From positions 1 through 25,847 of the forward strand of contig DATLFP010000048.1 in the NCBI GenBank assembly GCA_035540955.1: a DNA stretch of 25,847 nucleotides, read 5' to 3'. Positions 13,084 through 21,505 of the stretch are shown piece after piece; positions within the stretch are counted from its first letter, which is position 1, and each line of letters opens with the position of its first letter. The DNA comes from DATLFP01 sp035540955 (GTDB lineage: Bacteria; Actinomycetota; Acidimicrobiia; Acidimicrobiales; CADCSY01). A model generated the notes under the pieces. It ran no database searches, was not told where the DNA came from, and worked only from the letters and a program-made list of their open reading frames with translations. A program made the translations under genes and the position numbers.

Positions 13084-16029
13084 TCAGTCGGCGATGCGGA
13101 GGGCGACGGCGGGGCGGACGCGTGAGGCGCTGGTGGCGGGGCCGAGGACGCCGAGGAGCGACGCCACCAGCGGCACGACGAGCAGCCACCCCACCGTGAC
13201 CCACGGGATCGAGAACTCGATGGCCTCGGTCGAGAACGCCGCTGAGTTCGACATCACCGACCACGCCGTGAGCAACCCGAGCGCCACGCCGATGACGATC
13301 CCCTGCGACGCCACGAACGTGGCCTCGAGCAGGAACGCCCGCTTCACCACGGCCGACTGGAACCCCATGGCCCGCAGCATCCCGATCTCCCGGCGGCGCT
13401 CGCGCACGGCACGCACCATCACCACGCCGAGCCCGGCGATCCCCACGAGGAGCCCGAGTCCGAGGTAGCCCTGGACGAGTCGGAAGAACCCGGCCTGGGT
13501 GCTGGTGCCGAGCGCCACCATCTCCTGGAAGGTCCGGGCTTCGGCGCCGTGCGGGATCAGGTCGGCGGTGAGGGCGGCCGCGACCTCGTCGGGGTCGTGA
13601 CCCGCCTCGGCCCGCACGAAGAACCGCGCCACCACCGTCGGGGACACGAACTCGCGGACGAACGGCTCGGCGAGGTACACGCCGTTGCCGGCCCAGTCCC
13701 CGGCGACGATGCCCACGGCGAGCAGCGTGCGGCGCTCCTTGCTGACGGGGTCGACGATGTCGACCAGCATCCCTGGTTCCGGGGCGGCGTCGGGCGGGCC
13801 CCCGCCCTCCTGAAGGAAGAAGCTGGGGATGATCGCCGGGATCGGCTGGAACGGCGTGCCGTCGGCGTGAGCGAACGCCTCGCTCTCAGGGAAGGCGCCG
13901 GCTGCGGTCAGGGCCCACGCCTCCTCGTGCTCGATGCCCCGCCACGTCGACTGCAGCGACGGCGCGCCGCCGGCAAGGAGCTGCAGGTCGAAGCCCGAGG
14001 CGGCCCACCACCGGGGCTCGTCGTCGATGGCTCGCTCGAACTGGACGCCGGCGCGCCGGAGCCCGGCGACCGACGCGACACCGTCCTGCGCGAGGAGCTG
14101 CTCCGCCGTCGGCGGGTTGCTCCACGTCGAATCGACGAAGAGATCGAAGCCGCCCCGCATCTGGTCGGCGACGCGCGGCGTCTGCTCCATGAACACGTGC
14201 GACAGGGTCGCCATGAACGTGAGCGTGAAGATGATCAGCGTGTACATCCCCAGCAGCAGACCGGTGCGGAAGCGCCGAGCGAGCGGATAGGCAACCCCGA
14301 GCCTCGCCGCCATCGCCGAGCCCGCGACCCGCTCGGCGGCGCCGGCGATGAGGTCGGCGTTGGTGGCGGCGAGGATGACCGCCGCCGCCGACGTGGTGAC
14401 GCCCTGGATGACGAACATGGCGATCTCGGGGTTGCGGTACGCGTCGGGGAAGATGGCGAAGCAGGTCATCTCGTAGAGGACCACGAGCGCGGCCGGGACG
14501 CTGGCTGCCACCCGCTCCGGCAGCCGCCGACGCAAGAGCAGGATCAGCGACAGCAGCGCGATGGCCGGGCCGAGCGAGGTGGGAGGCGCCGAACCGGCGG
14601 CCACGCCCGACTGCAGCATGAGCGTCCCGAGCACCACGCCGAGCACGCCGAAGACGAGGGACCGCCGGGAGCGGGGGTCGCGGGGCGGGTCGGCCTGCTC
14701 GCGGATGGCGCGGATGATGTTGAGCCGTCCGATGCGCAGGCTCGTGCCCCAGATCGTCACCATCGAGATCACGAGCCCGACGAGCATCGCGGTGAGCACG
14801 CTCGACGGTTGGGCGGTGAAGGTCATGCTGATGGCGAAGTCGCCGTCGCCGCGGGCCATGAGGCTGGCGGCGACGACGGAGATCAGCCGACCGATGACGA
14901 CGCCGAGGAGGCTGCCGACCACCGCAGCGACCACCGCGTACATCGCGCCCTCGATGCCGAAGGTCCGCACCAGGTGGTTGCGCTTGAGGCCCACCGCCCG
15001 CAGCACGCCGAGCTCGGCCTTCCGCTCCTCGGCCAGCATCACGAAGATGTTGACCAGCAGCAGGATGCCGGCGATGACGCTGAACCCCCCGATGCCGCCG
15101 AACAGCTGGCGCAGCGAGCTCGCCTGCAGATCGGCGTTCTCGATCACGTCGTTCTTGACGAACGCGACGTTGATCCCCTCCAGCCCGGCGACTCGCTCCT
15201 CGAGCAGACCGCCGAGCCGCGGGCCGATCGTCGCTCCCCGCCCACCGTGGAAGACGCCGCCCTCGGCCGAGATGGCGAGCGCCGCCTGCGGCGGAGCGGC
15301 CGCCGGCAGCTGTCCCTCGGCCCGCATGCCGTCGATGGTGCCGGGCGGGACGAAGGCGGTGAACGCTCGCGTCCCGCCCCACTGCACGGCAAGGTCGTAG
15401 CCGGCGATCCCTCGTCGCTCGACCACGCCGCGCACGACGAGGGCGCGCGACGTGCCGTAGGCGTGGACCTCGACCCGGTCGCCGACGCCGACCTCGAGCT
15501 TGTGGGCCAGGTCGCGGCCCAGCACGACCTCGTCACCGGTCGGCGTGGGTCCGGCGCCGACCAGGCCGGTGGCGCCGGGATCGCGGCCGAACGCCCGGGC
15601 GTCGTCGAAGTCGACCTCGACGAGGGTGGTGAACGGCTTGGCCCGGCGGTCGGGTTCATCGCCCGGGGTCGCCACCGTCGCCCCCAGGCGGTACAGCGGG
15701 AGCGTGCCGTCGACGTCGGGGAGCGTTTCGAGGTCGGCGGCGGCGATGGCCGGGAGCAGCTGATCGGGCTCGCTCGCCTCGAGGACGATGTCGATCTCTC
15801 CGAGCTTGGTCGGCGCGATGTTCCTGATCGAGGCCCCGAAGGTGTCCCCGACGACGAACGAGGTGCAGATGATGGCGGTGCCGAGCATCGAGCCGGCGAC
15901 GACGAGCGCCGCCTCACCGGGTCGGCGCAAGACGTTGCGGGCGGCGAGGCGCCGCAGCCCCGGCCGCCGCACGGCGTCGAAGACGACGAGACCCATCGAG
16001 AGCGCCACGAGGACGACGAGGACGCTCAT
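13084..16029 (-). CDS. ABC transporter permease, double FtsX/MacB type
   Basis: The 981-aa membrane protein has two FtsX modules. After an N-terminal hydrophobic segment (1-18) and TM 38-60 comes a periplasm-side domain (about 65-305), then FtsX core 1 (about 308-440) with the loop EERKAELGVLRAVGLKRNHL, extra membrane segments at about 458-500 and 508-560, TM 588-612, a second extracellular domain (about 620-845) and FtsX core 2 (about 850-975) with RRREIGMLRAMGF. This is the layout of single-chain permeases of the MacB/LolCE superfamily, which use mechanotransmission to move lipoproteins, peptides or lipids rather than classical import. It starts 2 nt after the ATPase stop. The substrate is not evident. 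Confidence 0.92.
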   Translation of the reverse strand: MSVLVVLVALSMGLVVFDAVRRPGLRRLAARNVLRRPGEAALVVAGSMLGTAIICTSFVVGDTFGASIRNIAPTKLGEIDIVLEASEPDQLLPAIAAADLETLPDVDGTLPLYRLGATVATPGDEPDRRAKPFTTLVEVDFDDARAFGRDPGATGLVGAGPTPTGDEVVLGRDLAHKLEVGVGDRVEVHAYGTSRALVVRGVVERRGIAGYDLAVQWGGTRAFTAFVPPGTIDGMRAEGQLPAAAPPQAALAISAEGGVFHGGRGATIGPRLGGLLEERVAGLEGINVAFVKNDVIENADLQASSLRQLFGGIGGFSVIAGILLLVNIFVMLAEERKAELGVLRAVGLKRNHLVRTFGIEGAMYAVVAAVVGSLLGVVIGRLISVVAASLMARGDGDFAISMTFTAQPSSVLTAMLVGLVISMVTIWGTSLRIGRLNIIRAIREQADPPRDPRSRRSLVFGVLGVVLGTLMLQSGVAAGSAPPTSLGPAIALLSLILLLRRRLPERVAASVPAALVVLYEMTCFAIFPDAYRNPEIAMFVIQGVTTSAAAVILAATNADLIAGAAERVAGSAMAARLGVAYPLARRFRTGLLLGMYTLIIFTLTFMATLSHVFMEQTPRVADQMRGGFDLFVDSTWSNPPTAEQLLAQDGVASVAGLRRAGVQFERAIDDEPRWWAASGFDLQLLAGGAPSLQSTWRGIEHEEAWALTAAGAFPESEAFAHADGTPFQPIPAIIPSFFLQEGGGPPDAAPEPGMLVDIVDPVSKERRTLLAVGIVAGDWAGNGVYLAEPFVREFVSPTVVARFFVRAEAGHDPDEVAAALTADLIPHGAEARTFQEMVALGTSTQAGFFRLVQGYLGLGLLVGIAGLGVVMVRAVRERRREIGMLRAMGFQSAVVKRAFLLEATFVASQGIVIGVALGLLTAWSVMSNSAAFSTEAIEFSIPWVTVGWLLVVPLVASLLGVLGPATSASRVRPAVALRIAD

Positions 16030-16031
16030 CG

Positions 16032-16793
16032 CTACTTCGCGGTCACGGCGGCGCGCCGGCGGCGCGCCGCCTTCGCCGGCTTCCCGTCGCGCAGGTCGAG
16101 CACGTCGGTCGAGCCGTCGTAGGTGACCTGTCCGTCGCTGACCTTGACGAGCCGGGTGCCGGCGCGGCCGATGCCGGCGTCGTGGGTCACCATCACGATG
16201 GTCTGGCCGGCGGTGTGGACGTCCTTGAGCAGGGCGAGCACCGCGGCCGCCGTCTCGCTGTCGAGGTTGCCGGTCGGCTCGTCGGCCCAGATGATCGCCG
16301 GTTCGGTGACGAGCGCCCGGGCGATCGCCACCCGCTGCTGCTCGCCGCCGGACAGCTCCGGCGGGCGGTTCCGCAGCCGGTGGGCGAGCCCGACCACCTC
16401 GAGGATGGCCTCGGACCGGCGCCTCGCCTCCTTGGCCTTCACGCCGGTGACGAGCAGCGGCAGCTCGACGTTCTCCGCGGCGGTGAACACGGGGATGAGG
16501 TTGAAGCTCTGGAACACGAAGCCCATACGGCTGGCTCGATGCTCGGTGCGGCGGGCGTCCGACATGGCGTGGATGTCCTGGCCGTCGATGTGGACCGAGC
16601 CGGCGTCGATCTCGTCGAGCCCCGAGAGGCAGTTGAGCATCGTCGTCTTTCCGTTGCCGGACGGCCCCATGACCGCGACGAGCTCACCGCGCTGCACGGT
16701 GAGATCGATGCCCTTCAGGACCTCGACCTCCACGGCACCCCGGTAGGTCTTGCGAACCCCCTCGGCGACGAGCAGGGGGGAGGGGTCGGTCAT
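16032..16793 (-). CDS. ABC transporter ATP-binding protein, MacB/LolD type
   Basis: The 253-aa ATPase has Walker A GPSGNGKT (43-50), Q-loop FVFQSFNLIP, signature LSGGEQQR (147-154), Walker B IIWADEPTGNLD (167-178) and switch histidine H204 (VTHD). The DEPTGNLD form and the FNLIP after the Q-loop are typical of LolD/MacB-class ATPases partnering FtsX-type permeases. The C-terminus has an extra basic tail (KAARRRRAAV). The ATG overlaps the stop of the kinase gene by 4 nt and the permease follows 2 nt later, so the three are translationally coupled. Confidence 0.95.
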   Translation of the reverse strand: MTDPSPLLVAEGVRKTYRGAVEVEVLKGIDLTVQRGELVAVMGPSGNGKTTMLNCLSGLDEIDAGSVHIDGQDIHAMSDARRTEHRASRMGFVFQSFNLIPVFTAAENVELPLLVTGVKAKEARRRSEAILEVVGLAHRLRNRPPELSGGEQQRVAIARALVTEPAIIWADEPTGNLDSETAAAVLALLKDVHTAGQTIVMVTHDAGIGRAGTRLVKVSDGQVTYDGSTDVLDLRDGKPAKAARRRRAAVTAK

Positions 16794-18493
16794 GGAGACT
16801 CCTGACGTTCGGCGAACACCTGGGGGGTGGAGAGGTGGAGATGGAACGACGAGCCGCCGCCGGCGGGCGCCGTGTACCAGACGCGGCCGCCCATGGCTTC
16901 GACCAACCCGCGCACGACCGAGAGCCCGAGGCCGCCACCCCGCGTGCCGTCGTGACCGCCACGGGCTCGCAACCGAGTGAACAGCGTGGGCACCAGCGCC
17001 GGCGCCACGCCGTTGCCCCCGTCCGCCACGGTGAGCTCGACGGCGTCGTCGCCGGTGCGCTCCGCCCGAACGACCACGGGCGCGGCTCCATGGGTGAGCG
17101 CGTTCTCGACCAGGTTGGCGACGACCTGTTCGAGGCGTCGCGGGTCGGCATGGACGACGAGCGCCTCGTCGACCCGGACGCTCACGCCGTCGGCATCGGC
17201 GATCGTGCCCAATGCCGCCTCGACCGTCCGCCGCACGGAGGTCGGGCGGAGGTTGACCATCAGCGCCTGCGACTCGATCCGGCTGGCGGCGTCGAGATCG
17301 TCGGCCAGCCTCGCCATGCGGTCGGCGTGCCGCCGGATCGAGGCGCCGATGCGGGCCAGCCGATCCACCGGCAGCTCGGCCGCGTAGCTCTCGAGCGTCA
17401 CCCCGAGACCGAGCACGGCGGTGAGGGGCTGGCGGAGATCGTGGGTGATCAGCGCGAGGAGCTCGTTCTTCTGCGCCTCGATCTCGGTCTCCGCCGTGAC
17501 GTCGCGCACGATCCCCTGGAAGCCGACGACCCGTTCGCCTTGGACGCGCGGGAAGCTGAGCACGGTCACGGCGCGGCGGACGCCGTCGGGGCGTTCGACC
17601 ACGAGGTCGGCGCGCCGGCTTCCGCCCTCGGCGAGGAGGGGGTCGATGCTCGCCCCCGCAGTCGGACGCAGCACGTCGTGGATGAGCGCGCCGTCGAGCG
17701 CCCGCAGCGGGTGCCCGAGGATCAGTGCGAGCGCCGAGTTGGCGTACTGGATCCGGCCGTCGAGATCGAGCTCGTAGACGCCGTCGGTGGCGTGCTCGAC
17801 GACGCTCTCGTAGCGAGCGCGGGCCTCTTCCTCCCGTCCGACGATGGCCTCCCAGTAGCCCTGCGCCACGGCATCGGTGAGCCGGTCGATGGCGGGCAGC
17901 ACGCGCGTGAGCACCAGCGAGAGGGCGAGGCCCCAGTGGCGACCGCGCTCCTCGGCCACCTCGACCGCCGTCTGCACGACCAGATCGCGCGAGATGCGGA
18001 GCACGACGAGGAGCTGTGGGAGGGACGACCCCGACCAGGCGGCGGCGGCACCGACCTGCTCCAGCTCGCCCGCGAGGTCGAGCGCCTCACCGTGGGCCGT
18101 GACGGCGAGGATCGCCTCGAACCGTCGCCGGGCCTGGTCGATGAAGCGCCGGCGCTCGGAGTCCTTCCACTTCGTGGTCTCGGGGAACACGGTCTGGAAG
18201 ATGTCGAAGGCCCGCTTCGCCATCTCCTCGCTGCGGCCGTCGAGCGCGTCGAGGAGCGCTTGCGGATCGACGAGCGCCGGATCGCCGAGCACCACGTCGT
18301 CCTGCGCTCGGGCATCGGCCATCCGGGCCTGCAGCGCCTTGACATCGCCGATCGCGACAGTCGACGCGCCGGGTCCGGCGGCTGGCAGGTAGCCAGCACG
18401 CACGAGTCCGGCGACTGCCTCCGTGCTCAGCGCCAGGAGGTCGGCGGCTTCGTCGAGGTCGATGACGCGGGGCTGCCCCGCCGACTGTTCCAT
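16790..18493 (-). CDS. Soluble PAS histidine kinase with N-terminal HTH-like domain
   Basis: The 567-aa cytoplasmic protein has no transmembrane segment. In order: an excisionase/MerR-like helix-turn-helix (about 9-58: IDLDEAADLLALSTEAVAGLVRAG); an all-helical sensor-like region (about 75-222) resembling RsbR-type N-terminal domains; a PAS domain (about 226-335, ATDGVYELDLDGRIQYANSA); a HisKA domain with phospho-acceptor H351 in ITHDLRQPLTAV; and a HATPase with N box LVENALTHG, G1 DGGNG (491-495) and G2 GGGLGLSVV. All catalytic motifs are intact. No response regulator is adjacent. Its stop overlaps the start of the ABC ATPase gene (ATGA), tying the sensor to the transporter. GGGGA lies about 7 nt before the ATG, and an AGGA almost touches it. 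Confidence 0.87.
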   Translation of the reverse strand: MEQSAGQPRVIDLDEAADLLALSTEAVAGLVRAGYLPAAGPGASTVAIGDVKALQARMADARAQDDVVLGDPALVDPQALLDALDGRSEEMAKRAFDIFQTVFPETTKWKDSERRRFIDQARRRFEAILAVTAHGEALDLAGELEQVGAAAAWSGSSLPQLLVVLRISRDLVVQTAVEVAEERGRHWGLALSLVLTRVLPAIDRLTDAVAQGYWEAIVGREEEARARYESVVEHATDGVYELDLDGRIQYANSALALILGHPLRALDGALIHDVLRPTAGASIDPLLAEGGSRRADLVVERPDGVRRAVTVLSFPRVQGERVVGFQGIVRDVTAETEIEAQKNELLALITHDLRQPLTAVLGLGVTLESYAAELPVDRLARIGASIRRHADRMARLADDLDAASRIESQALMVNLRPTSVRRTVEAALGTIADADGVSVRVDEALVVHADPRRLEQVVANLVENALTHGAAPVVVRAERTGDDAVELTVADGGNGVAPALVPTLFTRLRARGGHDGTRGGGLGLSVVRGLVEAMGGRVWYTAPAGGGSSFHLHLSTPQVFAERQESP

Positions 18494-18539
18494 TCCTGCA
18501 TCCCCAGACGGAGATGTTCGGCGCGGCGGCGCCGGTTTC

Positions 18540-19376
18540 CTACGCCGCGCACCAGGTGGAGTCGTCGGCGTCGACGTCTGACGAGGTCACCAGCCCGTCC
18601 GCAGCCAGCTTGCGCAGGTGCGCCCAGAGCGACGACGCCGCGATCCAGTGCCGCTCCTCGGGCACGTCGTCATAGACCGAGGGCACCAGGTCGGCCACGG
18701 TGGCGGTGTCGGCGCGCCGAAGCCGGTCGAGCACCTTCGCCTCCCGAGCCCGCCGATGCGTGAGGTACTCATCGACCTTCGCGATCGGCTCGTCGATGAC
18801 GTCGCCGTGGCCCGGAGCGATGGCCCGCAGTCGGAGCGTTCGCAGCCGCTCGAGCTGGTCGAGGTAGACCGCCATGTCGCCGTCGGGCGGACGGATCACG
18901 ACCGTCGAGCCGTTCATGATGTGGTCGCCGGAGAACAGCAGCTGCTCGGCCTCGAGCAGGAAGCAGAGGTGGTTCGAGGCGTGGCCCGGCGTGTGCAGGG
19001 CGCGGAGGCGGAACTCGGTGCCCTCGAGCACGAACCCGTCCCCGACGGCACGGTCGACCGTGAGGTTGTCGGTGCTCGAGAACGCCAGGACCTCGGCGCC
19101 AGTGCGCTCCTTCAGGGCCGCCGTGGCCGGCGAGTGGTCGGGGTGCGTGTGGGTGCAGACCACCCAACGGATGCGGTCGCTGCCGCAGCCGACGATGGCG
19201 TCGAGGTGCGAGGTGTCCTCGCCGAGGTCGGGCCCGGGGTCGATCACCACGACCTCGTCGATGCCCACGAGGTAGGTGTTGGTGCCGGGCCCCGTGAAGA
19301 CCCCGGGATTGGGAGCGAGGATGCGCCGCACGAGCGGGCTGATGGCGCGGGCGACACCGGGGACGAGGTCAGGCAT
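18540..19376 (-). CDS. Metallo-beta-lactamase-fold hydrolase (LACTB2-like)
   Basis: The 278-aa protein has the metal ligands of the MBL fold: THTHPDHS (H76, H78, D80, H81), H132 in TPGHASNH, D151 in SGDHI and H190 in APGHGD. A C-terminal helical/winged segment (about 203-270, RREAKVLDRL to SLWAHLRKLAADGLV) is typical of LACTB2/glyoxalase-II-like hydrolases, some of which act on RNA or thioesters. The ATG at 19376 overlaps the last 8 nt of the NUDIX gene. The frame stays open upstream, but homology begins here. The substrate is unknown; pairing with an acyl-CoA-type NUDIX protein recalls other actinobacterial clusters. Confidence 0.9.
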   Translation of the reverse strand: MPDLVPGVARAISPLVRRILAPNPGVFTGPGTNTYLVGIDEVVVIDPGPDLGEDTSHLDAIVGCGSDRIRWVVCTHTHPDHSPATAALKERTGAEVLAFSSTDNLTVDRAVGDGFVLEGTEFRLRALHTPGHASNHLCFLLEAEQLLFSGDHIMNGSTVVIRPPDGDMAVYLDQLERLRTLRLRAIAPGHGDVIDEPIAKVDEYLTHRRAREAKVLDRLRRADTATVADLVPSVYDDVPEERHWIAASSLWAHLRKLAADGLVTSSDVDADDSTWCAA

Positions 19377-20175
19377 CGTGGTCGTAGCCGGGATCACCCG
19401 GCAAGAGGATGCGGGTGCCGTCGAGGTCCTGCACCACGCGCGGCAGGATGGCGGGGACCGTCTCGATCTTGGCCGCGGCGGCCAGGAGGTCGTCGGTCGT
19501 GTCGAAGCGGCTGATGGCATCGAGGTTGCGGACCGTCGGGACGATGATCTCGAACTCGCCCCGCCGGTGGGCGGCCAGTGCGTCGACGGGACGGATCCAG
19601 GTGTTGGCGATCGTCTCCCGATCGTCGTGCAGGTAGGTGTGGCCCTCCGGGGCGCGAGCCACGAAGAACCGCGTGTCGTAGCGCCGCGGCGGACCGACAG
19701 GCGTGATCCAGTGGCTGAAGTAGTGCATGGCGTCGACCGCCAGCTGCAGGCCCTCCTCCACGCAGACGTCGACGAGACGCCGGTCGCCGGCGTCGACCGC
19801 CTTGCGGTGCTCCGCGAAGCGGGCGGCGACCTCGGGATCGCTCCAGTCGCAGATGCCACCGCTGCGGTCGTAGGCGAGCAGCACCCCTGCCTCCTCGAAG
19901 GCCTCGCGGATGGCCGCGACCCAGAAGGCGAGGCCGCCCCGGGGCGGGTCGATGCCGAGCAGCTCGCTGGCGTTGCGGTCGGACCGGCCGGCGCAGACCG
20001 CATCGAGATCGACGTGGCGGTCGTGGTCGTCGACGGCGCCGCCCGGGAACACGTAGGCGCCGCCCACGAACGCGCTGTTCAGGTTGCGGCGGAGCATGAA
20101 GACCTCGATACCCGCCGCGCCGTCGCGCACGAGCATCACCGTCGCCGCGTCGCGCGGCACGAGCACCTCGCTCAC
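19369..20175 (-). CDS. NUDIX hydrolase, NUDT19-like
   Basis: The 268-aa protein carries a split Nudix box: FPGGAVDD (43-50), then about 40 inserted residues, then REAFEEAGVLLA (90-101). This insertion is characteristic of the NUDT19/acyl-CoA diphosphatase branch rather than MutT-like enzymes. Downstream are HWITPVGPPRRYDTRFFVA and an ENTWI-like IANTWIRP. It would hydrolyse a nucleoside diphosphate linked to another moiety, probably CoA or acyl-CoA. The GTG at 20175 lies 10 nt after the FxsA stop, and the gene overlaps the MBL-fold gene by 8 nt. Confidence 0.9.
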   Translation of the reverse strand: MSEVLVPRDAATVMLVRDGAAGIEVFMLRRNLNSAFVGGAYVFPGGAVDDHDRHVDLDAVCAGRSDRNASELLGIDPPRGGLAFWVAAIREAFEEAGVLLAYDRSGGICDWSDPEVAARFAEHRKAVDAGDRRLVDVCVEEGLQLAVDAMHYFSHWITPVGPPRRYDTRFFVARAPEGHTYLHDDRETIANTWIRPVDALAAHRRGEFEIIVPTVRNLDAISRFDTTDDLLAAAAKIETVPAILPRVVQDLDGTRILLPGDPGYDHDA

Positions 20176-20185
20176 CGGCGGGGCC

Positions 20186-20581
20186 TCACAGGTCGATCAC
20201 GTCCCCCAAGCCGCCGCGGTTCACCGCGATCACCCGGAACCGCCGGGCGAGCCCGGCCCGCACGATCGCCCGGAACGGGGGCAGGAGCAGCGCGATGCCG
20301 AGGACGTCGGTGAGGAACCCGGGTGTGAGCATCAGCGCGCCCCCGAAGAGGATCAGGAACCCGTCGACGATCTCGCGGCCCGGCACCTGCCCGTCGTGCA
20401 GCTGGTCCTGGACCCGGCGCAGCACCCCGAGACCCTGCTGCTTCATCAGCCAGCCACCGGCGATGCTCATCACGATCAGGAGCCCGATCACGTTGAGGGC
20501 ACCGATCGACTGGCCCACCTGGATGATCACGTAGAGCTCGACCAGCGGGACCACGATGAACAGCAGGGCGAGCACGGCCAC
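20186..20581 (-). CDS. fxsA: FxsA family membrane protein
   Basis: The 131-aa protein is an FxsA-family cytoplasmic membrane protein. It begins VLALLFIVVPLVELYVIIQVG, has GLLIVMSIAGGWLMKQQG, and the central GREIVDGFLILFGGALMLTPGFLTDVLG followed by LLPPFRAIVRAGLARR, all hallmark segments. There are three to four hydrophobic stretches. In enterobacteria FxsA overproduction relieves phage T7 exclusion; its normal role is unknown. The GTG at 20581 is exactly 12 bp from the T of a TAGCGT box, suggesting a leaderless transcript leading the NUDIX/MBL unit. Confidence 0.93.
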   Translation of the reverse strand: MAVLALLFIVVPLVELYVIIQVGQSIGALNVIGLLIVMSIAGGWLMKQQGLGVLRRVQDQLHDGQVPGREIVDGFLILFGGALMLTPGFLTDVLGIALLLPPFRAIVRAGLARRFRVIAVNRGGLGDVIDL

Positions 20582-20587
20582 GCACCG

Positions 20588-20593
20588 ACGCTA
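20588..20593 (-). promoter_or_regulatory. Putative -10 element of fxsA
   Basis: TAGCGT on the minus strand; with T20593 as -12, transcription starts at 20581, the first base of the fxsA GTG. It shares TA 20592-20593 with the opposing box. Confidence 0.55.
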
Positions 20594-20597
20594 CCGT
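20592..20597 (+). promoter_or_regulatory. Putative -10 element of the pseudoprotease gene
   Basis: TACCGT on the plus strand; with T20592 as -12, transcription starts at 20604, the A of the ATG. It is therefore predicted leaderless, and uses the same TA step as the fxsA promoter. Confidence 0.55.
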
Positions 20598-20603
20598 GCG
20601 CCC

Positions 20604-21494
20604 ATGGCCGACCCCCCGGGCGACCGCGCAGCTCAGTGGGCGGGACGCCTGCTCCCCCGTTCCGTGCTGGGCATCACCGCGCTGATCCTCGCCGCGTCGC
20701 TCGGGGCCGCGTTCAGCGGCGCCGTGCTCTACGCCTACTACGAGTTCCGCAAGGACACGAGCGAGCGCAAGGCCGACCGCTTCGCAGAGACCTTCGCCGA
20801 GCGCCTCGAGACCGCCATCGAGATCATCGAGGCCGAGCGGGACGAGGCCCGCCAGGCGGTGCGCGACGAGCTCGAGCCGTTGGAGCAGCTGGCCGCCACC
20901 GGCCAGACGCTCGAACGGCTCCGCGAGGCGGCGTCGCCGTCGGTGTTCTTCGTGAGCACCCTGGCCGAGGACGGCAGCCCGTCGGTCGGGAGCGCGTTCG
21001 TGGTGTTCTCCGACGCCGAGCAGACCTTCCTCCTCACGTCGCTCACGACGGTGAAGGCGTCGACCCGCGAACCCCGGCCGGCACTCCGGGTCCGGCAGGG
21101 CAACGACGAGGTCGAGGCCCGGCTCGTGTCCTGGGAGGACGACGGCGCCCACGACCTGGCCCTGCTGTCGATCGACCGCGGCAACCTCCCCCGCCTGGCG
21201 TGGGCCGACCGCAACCCGGTCATCGGCATCGGGGAGCGGGTGTTCGCGGTGTCGGGCCTCGGCGCCGGGGGCGGCGCGATCAGCCAGGGGCTCGTGGGCG
21301 ACGTCAGCGGCAACGGCATCCAGCACGACGCTCCAATCGGCCCCCAGTTCCAGGGCGCGCCGCTCCTCAACTCGAGCGGCGAGGTCGTCGGCATCGCCTC
21401 GCGCACCTACAGCCCGCTCGGCTTCTCCCCCGACTCGGTCTGGTTCGCGCCGCTCGTCCGCTCCGCCTGCGAGCGCGTCCTCCAGTGCCCCTGA
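20604..21494 (+). CDS. Membrane-anchored trypsin/HtrA-fold pseudoprotease
   Basis: The 296-aa protein has a short cytoplasmic N-terminus, one transmembrane segment (about 20-43), a charged helical, probably coiled-coil stalk (about 48-108) and an extracytoplasmic trypsin-like/HtrA-fold domain (about 110-290). The fold is recognisable from SPSVFFVST, GSAFVVFS, HDLALLSID and DAPIGPQFQGAPLLNSSGEVVGIAS. The catalytic aspartate remains (D184), but the histidine of the usual TNxHV is replaced (LTSLTTV, T148) and the serine of GNSGGP is replaced by glutamine (QFQGAP, Q250). It is therefore predicted to be non-proteolytic, perhaps a scaffold or peptide-binding sensor. It diverges from fxsA over 22 bp and converges on the PBP gene with 4 bp between stops. 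Confidence 0.82.
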   Translation: MADPPGDRAAQWAGRLLPRSVLGITALILAASLGAAFSGAVLYAYYEFRKDTSERKADRFAETFAERLETAIEIIEAERDEARQAVRDELEPLEQLAATGQTLERLREAASPSVFFVSTLAEDGSPSVGSAFVVFSDAEQTFLLTSLTTVKASTREPRPALRVRQGNDEVEARLVSWEDDGAHDLALLSIDRGNLPRLAWADRNPVIGIGERVFAVSGLGAGGGAISQGLVGDVSGNGIQHDAPIGPQFQGAPLLNSSGEVVGIASRTYSPLGFSPDSVWFAPLVRSACERVLQCP

Positions 21495-21505
21495 TGGTTC
21501 AGGGG
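21488..21505. terminator. Hairpin built from two convergent stop codons
   Basis: CCCCTGA (21488-21494) pairs with TCAGGGG (21499-21505) around a TGGT loop. The left arm contains the TGA of the pseudoprotease gene and the right arm, on the minus strand, the TGA of the PBP gene. No T-run follows on either strand; it is a possible compact bidirectional terminator. Confidence 0.45.

Noticed and set aside
13549..16122. Long open frame on the plus strand (857 codons) opposite the ABC permease
   Set aside because: The translation is Arg/Asp/His/Gly-rich low-complexity sequence with no domain. It is a high-GC antisense shadow of the permease, which has clear FtsX features.
16835..18763. 642-codon open frame opposite the histidine kinase
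   Set aside because: No recognisable motif; its composition mirrors codon bias of the kinase on the other strand, where H, N, G1 and G2 boxes are all present.
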